A DNA stretch of 64,000 nt. It comes from Amycolatopsis eburnea. Lineage in GTDB: Bacteria; Actinomycetota; Actinomycetes; Mycobacteriales; Pseudonocardiaceae. The notes under the pieces are model-generated. The model ran no database searches, was not told the DNA's origin, and saw only the letters and a list, made by a program, of their open reading frames with translations. The translations under genes were made by a program, and so were the position numbers. Shown one piece after another: positions 59,471 to 64,000 of this stretch (the first letter of the stretch is position 1; each line of letters begins with the position of its first letter). Location: the NCBI RefSeq assembly GCF_003937945.1, contig NZ_RSEC01000036.1:124001-188000 (forward strand). Reading direction: 5' to 3'.

Positions 59471-60363
59471 AGGGCGCGCAGTCCCGCGAGCACGCGCTCC
59501 ATGAACTCGCGGGACGAGCGGTCGCCGAGGATCAGCTCGGTCTGGTGGATCAGCACCAGGCCGATGTCGGCCATGTCGCCGACGAGGATCTTCACCACGC
59601 CCAGCGGCAGCCGCAGGTGGGCGGCGATCTCGGCGACCGACCGGGTGTCCAGGCACAGGTCGCAGATCCGGCGGTGCTCGACCGACCGGACCCCGCGGTA
59701 CCGGCGGCCGTCGTCGGACGTCGAGACCAGCGCCTCCAGCGCCAGGTTGTGGTCGGACCGCGTGCGCCCGCCGGTGCGGGTGTACGGGCGGACCCGTGAG
59801 TTCGCCGAAGCGACCGGCACCGGGCTCGCGACGCGGGCCGGTTCGTTCCAGGCCGGGTCCTCCCACGGCTCCGGCTGCGGGATCCAGCGGGTCTCCGGGT
59901 CCGGCGGGGGCGTCCACGAAGGCGGGGCCGCCATCGGGGGCCGGGGCGCGGGCGGGCGCGGTGGCCGAGGCGGCGCGGGCGGCCGGGCACCCCGCGGCGG
60001 GGTCCAGGCCGGTTCCAGTGCGGGCGGCTCCGGCTCGTAGACCTCGCCGTCCTGCCACTCGGGCTCGGCCGGGTCGTAGTCGTCCTCGGCGTAGTGGGTT
60101 GCCTGCGCGTCCGCGTAGTCGTCGCGGCGCCGGTGGCCGCCGGTGTACTCCTCGTCGGCCGCCGACGAGCCCCACTCACGGGTGTCCTCGTCGGTGTAGC
60201 CCTGCGGGTCCGGCTGCGGCCGTGACGGCTTGCGCTTGGGCATGATCATCGACAGCGTCGACATGTCGAACTTGCTGGGCGAATCGAAACCCTCGCGCTC
60301 GGTGCCGCGGTGCAGTGCGTCCCAGCCGCTGGAGTCCGGATCGTCGAATCCCGAAATCCTCAT
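59467..60363 (-). CDS. DUF742 conservon protein (CvnC-type), second copy
   Basis: 298 residues. The first 170 residues are disordered, acidic then proline-rich (PPRPPRPPAPRPPMAAPP). The DUF742 domain occupies about 185-298: RPYTRTGGRTRSDHNLALEA, ICDLCLDTRSVAEIAAHLRL, PLGVVKILVGDMADIGLV, EFMERVLAGLRAL. CvnC proteins pair with a roadblock protein (CvnB) and a small GTPase (CvnD) under a sensor-kinase-like CvnA. It follows the roadblock gene by 6 bp. No GTPase follows, unlike the first set. Confidence 0.92.
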   Translation of the reverse strand: MRISGFDDPDSSGWDALHRGTEREGFDSPSKFDMSTLSMIMPKRKPSRPQPDPQGYTDEDTREWGSSAADEEYTGGHRRRDDYADAQATHYAEDDYDPAEPEWQDGEVYEPEPPALEPAWTPPRGARPPAPPRPPRPPAPRPPMAAPPSWTPPPDPETRWIPQPEPWEDPAWNEPARVASPVPVASANSRVRPYTRTGGRTRSDHNLALEALVSTSDDGRRYRGVRSVEHRRICDLCLDTRSVAEIAAHLRLPLGVVKILVGDMADIGLVLIHQTELILGDRSSREFMERVLAGLRAL

Positions 60364-60369
60364 CTCGAC

Positions 60370-60786
60370 CTACCCACGCACGCCGCCCTGGAGCTGCGCG
60401 CGCAGCTCGGGGGTGATCTGCTGGCCGACGCGCTCGACGAGCAGGGTCATCTCGTAGGCGACCGTGCCGATGTCGCACGTCGGGGCGGCCAGCACCGCGA
60501 GCGACGAACCGTCCGAAACGGACATCAAGAACAAGTAGCCGCGCTCCATCTCCACCACGGTCTGGTTGACGCCACCGGCCTCGAAGCAGCGCGCGGCGCC
60601 CTGCGTCAGGCTGATCAGCCCGGACGCGACGGCGGACAGCTGCTCGGCGCGCTCCTGCGGCAGCCCTTCCGACGGCGCCAGGAGCAGCCCGTCCGCGGAC
60701 ACCAGGACGGCGTGCGCCGCACCCGGTACCCGGCGCACGAAGTCCGTGATGAGCCAGCCGAATGTGCCTTGGCCGGAAGCCGTCAC
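60370..60786 (-). CDS. Roadblock/LC7 conservon protein (CvnB-type), second copy
   Basis: 138 residues from GTG ([19 protein letters not shown]), which has AAGGAGG at good spacing; an ATG at 60813 is less well placed. Roadblock signature: [60 protein letters not shown] and [18 protein letters not shown]. Such proteins bind the cognate GTPase. It is about 60% identical in text to the first copy at 62.6-63.1 kb, showing a duplication of the B-C pair. Confidence 0.92.
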   Translation of the reverse strand: MTASGQGTFGWLITDFVRRVPGAAHAVLVSADGLLLAPSEGLPQERAEQLSAVASGLISLTQGAARCFEAGGVNQTVVEMERGYLFLMSVSDGSSLAVLAAPTCDIGTVAYEMTLLVERVGQQITPELRAQLQGGVRG

Positions 60787-61188
60787 TACTGCCCCTCCTT
60801 GCTCGTGCGGCATCGCGCGCCGCACCCCGGAGCGTCCGGCACGGCCGGTCGACAACGCCACGGTAAAGCGTATTCGCACCGCCCGTGGTGTCGAGTCCAC
60901 CACGGGCCGGCCGCTGCGCACCCTACGTGTGCGCGTGGCCGCGCTCCGCGCCGACCCGGACGGGGTCACGCTTCCGGGCGACAGCCGACGACGCCGGTCC
61001 CGCACCGCCACCGCGAGGTGTCGGCGCAGGTCAGCCGGTGTGCCGCCGGCCACGACCCGCGGCCGCGCCGCCGGTCGCCGCGGACCGGCGGGGCCGGCCA
61101 CTGCTCCGGACGGCAGCACCACTCCCCGAAGTGGGTGAAGCACGCGGAGTTCACTCCAACGGCCGCATCCGGTTCGGGAGATCATCCG
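60787..61188. other. Non-coding gap between the two conservon blocks
   Basis: About 400 bp. The reading frame of the downstream roadblock gene stays open through it (Arg/Pro-rich text), but no ribosome site or family match supports an extension. It is the natural place for an independent promoter of the B-C pair. I see no clear palindrome. Confidence 0.5.
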
Positions 61189-61797
61189 CTATCCCGCGCG
61201 CAACGCCGAATCGTGCGCGATCGCGTGCTGGACGACGGAGATCAGCACCTGCTTGGCCGAGTCGCGCTCGCGCGCGTCGCACGCCATGATCGGGACCGAC
61301 GGCGCGATGGTCAGCGCGTGCCGGACGTCCTCGATCTGGTGGTGCAGCAGCCGGTCGAAGCAGTTGATCGCCACGACGTAGGGCAGCTTCCGGTTCTCGA
61401 AGAAGTCGATCGAGGGGAACGCGTCGGCGAGGCGCCGCGTGTCCACCAGCACGACCGCGCCGATGGCGCCGACCGCGAGGTCGTCCCACATGAACCAGAA
61501 CCGGTGCTGACCCGGCGTGCCGAAGACGTACAGCACGAGGTCCGAGTCCAGCGAGATGCGCCCGAAGTCCATCGCCACGGTGGTGGTGGTCTTGTTGGGC
61601 GTGGCCGAGGTGTCGTCGTGCCCGACGCTCGCCTCGGTCATCATGGCCTCGGTGGTCAGCGGGTCGATCTCGGAGATCGCCCCGACCAGCGTTGTCTTCC
61701 CCGAACCGAACCCGCCGGCGACCACGATCTTGGCCGACGAGGTCGGACCCGTCACCTGCGGCGCGTTCGCGTCGGAGTCAAATTCTCCGAAGCCCAC
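61189..61797 (-). CDS. cvnD: Conservon small GTPase (CvnD)
   Basis: 202 residues from GTG (VGFGEFDSDANAPQV). P-loop GGFGSGKTT (28-36), switch-region Thr in SATPNKTTTTVAMDFG, the G3-like VFGTPGQHRFWFMWDDL, and a base-recognition stretch VVAINCFDRLLHH (N-x-F-D in place of NKxD). These match the bacterial Ras-like ATP/GTP-binding proteins of conservons. It overlaps the DUF742 gene by 20 bp. Its partner roadblock protein is two genes upstream. Confidence 0.94.
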   Translation of the reverse strand: MGFGEFDSDANAPQVTGPTSSAKIVVAGGFGSGKTTLVGAISEIDPLTTEAMMTEASVGHDDTSATPNKTTTTVAMDFGRISLDSDLVLYVFGTPGQHRFWFMWDDLAVGAIGAVVLVDTRRLADAFPSIDFFENRKLPYVVAINCFDRLLHHQIEDVRHALTIAPSVPIMACDARERDSAKQVLISVVQHAIAHDSALRAG

Positions 61798-62560
61798 TGA
61801 GCACCCTTTCCATGAACTCGATACTCGGGCGGTCACCCACGGTCGGGCTGCTGGAGTGCACCAGCACCAGCCCGAGGCCCGCCACGTCACCAATCAACAC
61901 CCGCACCACGCCGAGCGGCAGGCGCAGCAGCGCCGCCACCTCGGCCACCGACCGGGTGTCGAGGCACAGGTCGCAGATCGACCGGTGCTCGGGCACCCGG
62001 ACCCGGTCGAGCATCCGGCCTTGTTCGCTGGTCGAGATCAACGCCTCGATGGCGAGGTCGAGCGTCGCCTTCGTCCGCCCGCGGGTCCGGAAGTACGGCC
62101 GGACCAGCCCGGACGTCTCCATCTCCGTCGGCGGCGGCGCGTCGACGTACTCCTGGTGGGCCTGCTGCGGCAGCGCCGCGGCGAACTCACCGGAGTCCGG
62201 CCCGCCCGCCCCGAAGTCCCGCTCGGTGCTGTACGCGGCGAACTCCTGCGCGTCGTACAGCGGCCCGCTCGAACCGCCGAACAGCTCCGCGCCCGGCCCG
62301 CCGAGCAGCCGGTCGCGGTACTCGGTGCCGCCCGCGATCGGCCGGATCGGTTCCTGCCCGGCATTGCTGTCCGTCAGCCAGTTCGGCGGCTCCCGCACGG
62401 GGTCGCTGTCGGACGCCTGCACCCGCCTCGCCCGCCATTCGCGGTCGACGCGGTCCCGGAACGACTGCCAGTCCTCCCGGCCGTCGTCGCCCTGCTCGGA
62501 CCAACCACCGGAGAAGTCGTCACCGAGCCGGCCATCACCCCTCAAGCGCCCGTCGTCCAC
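61778..62560 (-). CDS. cvnC: DUF742 conservon protein (CvnC)
   Basis: 260 residues, GTG start (VDDGRLRGDGRLGDDFSG). An acidic disordered half precedes the DUF742 domain (about 150-260): RPYFRTRGRTKATLDLAIEA, ICDLCLDTRSVAEVAALLRL, PLGVVRVLIGDVAGLGLVLV. The two conserved Cys in CDLC occur in both copies. It is the usual third gene of a conservon, between cvnB and cvnD. Confidence 0.93.
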   Translation of the reverse strand: MDDGRLRGDGRLGDDFSGGWSEQGDDGREDWQSFRDRVDREWRARRVQASDSDPVREPPNWLTDSNAGQEPIRPIAGGTEYRDRLLGGPGAELFGGSSGPLYDAQEFAAYSTERDFGAGGPDSGEFAAALPQQAHQEYVDAPPPTEMETSGLVRPYFRTRGRTKATLDLAIEALISTSEQGRMLDRVRVPEHRSICDLCLDTRSVAEVAALLRLPLGVVRVLIGDVAGLGLVLVHSSSPTVGDRPSIEFMERVLSGLRRI

Positions 62561-62585
62561 GGCTCTCTCCTCGGTTCCCAGGTCC

Positions 62586-63065
62586 TCAGCGGCGGACGGC
62601 CGCGCCCTGCAGTTGCGCCCGCATCTCCGGAGTCAGCTGCTGGCCGACCCGCTCCACCAGCAGGGTCATCTCGTAGACGACCAGGCCGATGTCACTCTCC
62701 GGCGATCCCAGCACCGCCAGACACGAACCGTCGGAAACCGACATGAGGAAGAGGAAGCCGTTGGCCATCTCGACCACCGTCTGCGCCACCGTGCCGCCCT
62801 CGAACACCTTGGCCGCGCCGCGCGCGAGGCTGGTCAGCCCCGACGCCACCGCGGCCAGCTGGTCCGCCCGGTCCTTCGGCAGCCCTCGCGAGGCCGCGAG
62901 GAGCAGGCCGTCGGCCGACACCACGACCGCGTGGGCCGCGCCGGGCACCCGGTGCACGAAATCCGTGATCAGCCAAGCGAAGCTGCCGGCATTGTTCGCC
63001 TTGGCATGCGCCTGGCCGTTCGGCTGCGCGGAGCCACCCGGCTGCATTGCACCCGCCCGTGTCAC
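62586..63065 (-). CDS. cvnB: Roadblock/LC7 conservon protein (CvnB)
   Basis: 159 residues from GTG ([18 protein letters not shown]), set by AGGAG 5 nt upstream. A short flexible head is followed by the roadblock domain: [73 protein letters not shown]. It starts two bases after the cvnA stop, so it is likely co-translated with the kinase-like gene. Confidence 0.93.
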   Translation of the reverse strand: MTRAGAMQPGGSAQPNGQAHAKANNAGSFAWLITDFVHRVPGAAHAVVVSADGLLLAASRGLPKDRADQLAAVASGLTSLARGAAKVFEGGTVAQTVVEMANGFLFLMSVSDGSCLAVLGSPESDIGLVVYEMTLLVERVGQQLTPEMRAQLQGAAVRR

Positions 63066-63067
63066 TT

Positions 63068-64000
63068 TCACTCCTCACTGCTGTCTGTGGTGTTGCCACT
63101 CACCGGAACCTCGTCGCCCGGTCGCTCCTTCAGCGCATGGCGCCCCGAGGTGTACCCACGTTGGAAGCTTGCCATCCGGTTCCGCGCCGCGGACGCCGAG
63201 CGGGTGATCGCACCCGTTCCGGGCATGCCCGCCGTGGCATCCGCGAAGTTGTTCTGCGCCGGCGCGTCGGGGGTCGAGCTCGGACCGCCGATCGAACCGG
63301 GCACCAGGTAGGCGTTCGGGATGCGCTTGGGCAGCCCGGCCGTGGTGATCTCCTCGTTCTTGGACTCGAGCAGCGACTGCGCCGCCTGCCAGCCGTCGTC
63401 GGAGGCGCTGTGCCAGCCGTCGTCGGGCGGGAGGAGCGGGTGGCGGGTGGCCGCCGTCGGCTGCAGTTCGTCCACGGGTTCCGGTGCGGGTTCGTCGCGG
63501 CCGGTGAGGGGCGGCAGGTTCGGGTCCTCGCCCGCGTCCTGCGCGCTCCGGTGGCCCTGGTCGCCCTGCGGCACCGGGTCGGCAGCCGCGTCGTCGCCCT
63601 CACTGAACCAGCGTGACAGCACCGACTGGTAGATGGGCAGCCGCCGGGTGGGTACATCGTCCTCGAGCGCCGACGAGCCGACCTCCGCCGCGGGCGGCGG
63701 CGCCGGTGGCGGCTCCTCCGGCGGGACGAACTTCGGCTCGCGCTTGGGCAGCACCAGCGGCGCGAACTGGGTGTCGCCGGCCCGCGAGCTGGCCCCGTCG
63801 CCGTTCGACGACGGCGTCAGCGGCGCGAGGTCCTCCGCGGTCGGCCACGCCGGGACGTCCGGCTTGGGCAGCTCGGGCGACAGGAACGGGCCCGCCGCGC
63901 GGCCACCGCTGACCAGGTCGTCCAGGCTGATCGGCTGGTCCAGCGGGACCAGGCCGCCCTGGTTCGCCACCGGCTCGTGCGCCGGCGGGGCCGGGGGTGG
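63068..64000 (-). CDS. cvnA: Conservon sensor-kinase-like protein CvnA, C-terminal part (5' end outside window)
   Basis: Only the C-terminal about 310 residues are visible: a long Pro/Ser/Asp-rich region, then two stretches conserved at CvnA C-termini, [17 protein letters not shown] and [20 protein letters not shown]. The nitrate-sensing-like extracytoplasmic domain and ATPase domain expected for CvnA lie beyond the window edge. The conserved tail probably docks the cytosolic B/C/D partners. The frame is open to the last base. Confidence 0.85.
   Translation of the reverse strand, partial: PPPAPPAHEPVANQGGLVPLDQPISLDDLVSGGRAAGPFLSPELPKPDVPAWPTAEDLAPLTPSSNGDGASSRAGDTQFAPLVLPKREPKFVPPEEPPPAPPPAAEVGSSALEDDVPTRRLPIYQSVLSRWFSEGDDAAADPVPQGDQGHRSAQDAGEDPNLPPLTGRDEPAPEPVDELQPTAATRHPLLPPDDGWHSASDDGWQAAQSLLESKNEEITTAGLPKRIPNAYLVPGSIGGPSSTPDAPAQNNFADATAGMPGTGAITRSASAARNRMASFQRGYTSGRHALKERPGDEVPVSGNTTDSSEE

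Noticed and set aside
60787..61185. Upstream extension of the second roadblock protein
   Set aside because: The frame is open but Arg/Pro-rich, unlike the family, while a GTG with AAGGAGG stands at the domain start.

Overview
The window is a high-GC actinobacterial chromosome segment. I place it in Pseudonocardiaceae, most likely Amycolatopsis or a close relative. The basis is the protein families (SepH, Rpf, R2lox, DUF3558, EspG-like, conservon proteins), frequent GTG starts with ATGA/GTGA overlaps, and short intergenic palindromes of kinds I remember from Amycolatopsis. I made no database search, so every family call is pattern recognition from the translated sequence.

The backbone resembles the Mycobacterium tuberculosis Rv0862c-Rv0883c neighbourhood as I remember it: SepH, DUF2537, TrmH methyltransferase, MarR, DUF2530, DUF3027, MFS, DUF2771, CspB, YccF, MoaA, MoaD, RpfA, Mog/MoaE, MoaC, a small protein and the helicase-associated protein. 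Other gene blocks lie between these genes.

Layout. 1-3.0 kb: membrane adaptor and lipoprotein, divergent from a two-component system. 3.3-6.0 kb: SepH, converging on a YjbR-like protein, DUF2537 and a TrmH methyltransferase. 6.2-12.7 kb: glutamate-cysteine ligase-like enzyme, TetR, heme oxygenase with an iron box, superoxide dismutase, arylamine N-acetyltransferase and hypotheticals. 12.9-26.2 kb: MFS/MarR pair, purine permease, DUF2530, a GHKL-ATPase giant, DUF3027 with a very long A/E/P tail, QPCT lipoprotein, MFS, DUF2771, CspB and a HAD. 26.3-27.9 kb: TetR plus R2lox. 28-29.6 kb: acyl-CoA synthetase. 29.7-34.7 kb: a tightly overlapped operon of a Ycf46-like AAA ATPase, DUF2997, a small radical SAM enzyme, a DUF1257/Ycf35 protein and an HhH protein. 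34.7-37.9 kb: a type-VII-secretion accessory group without the secretion core. 38-42.7 kb: PhzF, YccF, phosphatases and a multicopper oxidase. 42.7-51.7 kb: molybdate uptake (modABC and regulator) and molybdopterin synthesis (moaA, moaD, mog-moaE fusion, moaC), enclosing rpfA and a deazaflavin-type reductase. 51.8-53.1 kb: VapBC and a 93-bp tandem repeat field. 53.1-58.9 kb: secreted peptidase, malic enzyme, small protein, helicase-associated protein. 59.5-64 kb: one conservon (cvnA-D, cvnA cut by the window) plus a second cvnB-cvnC pair lacking A and D.

The strongest candidate for an undescribed system is the AAA/DUF2997/radical SAM/DUF1257/HhH operon at 30.6-34.7 kb. The clearest regulatory signals are a Crp-type site plus a probable ydaO-like leader before rpfA, two DtxR/IdeR-type iron boxes, a 16-bp palindrome in the 1.1 kb divergent promoter, paired TTCGA-N3-TCGAA operators at a MarR gene, and a 17-bp hairpin exactly where modB translation should begin.
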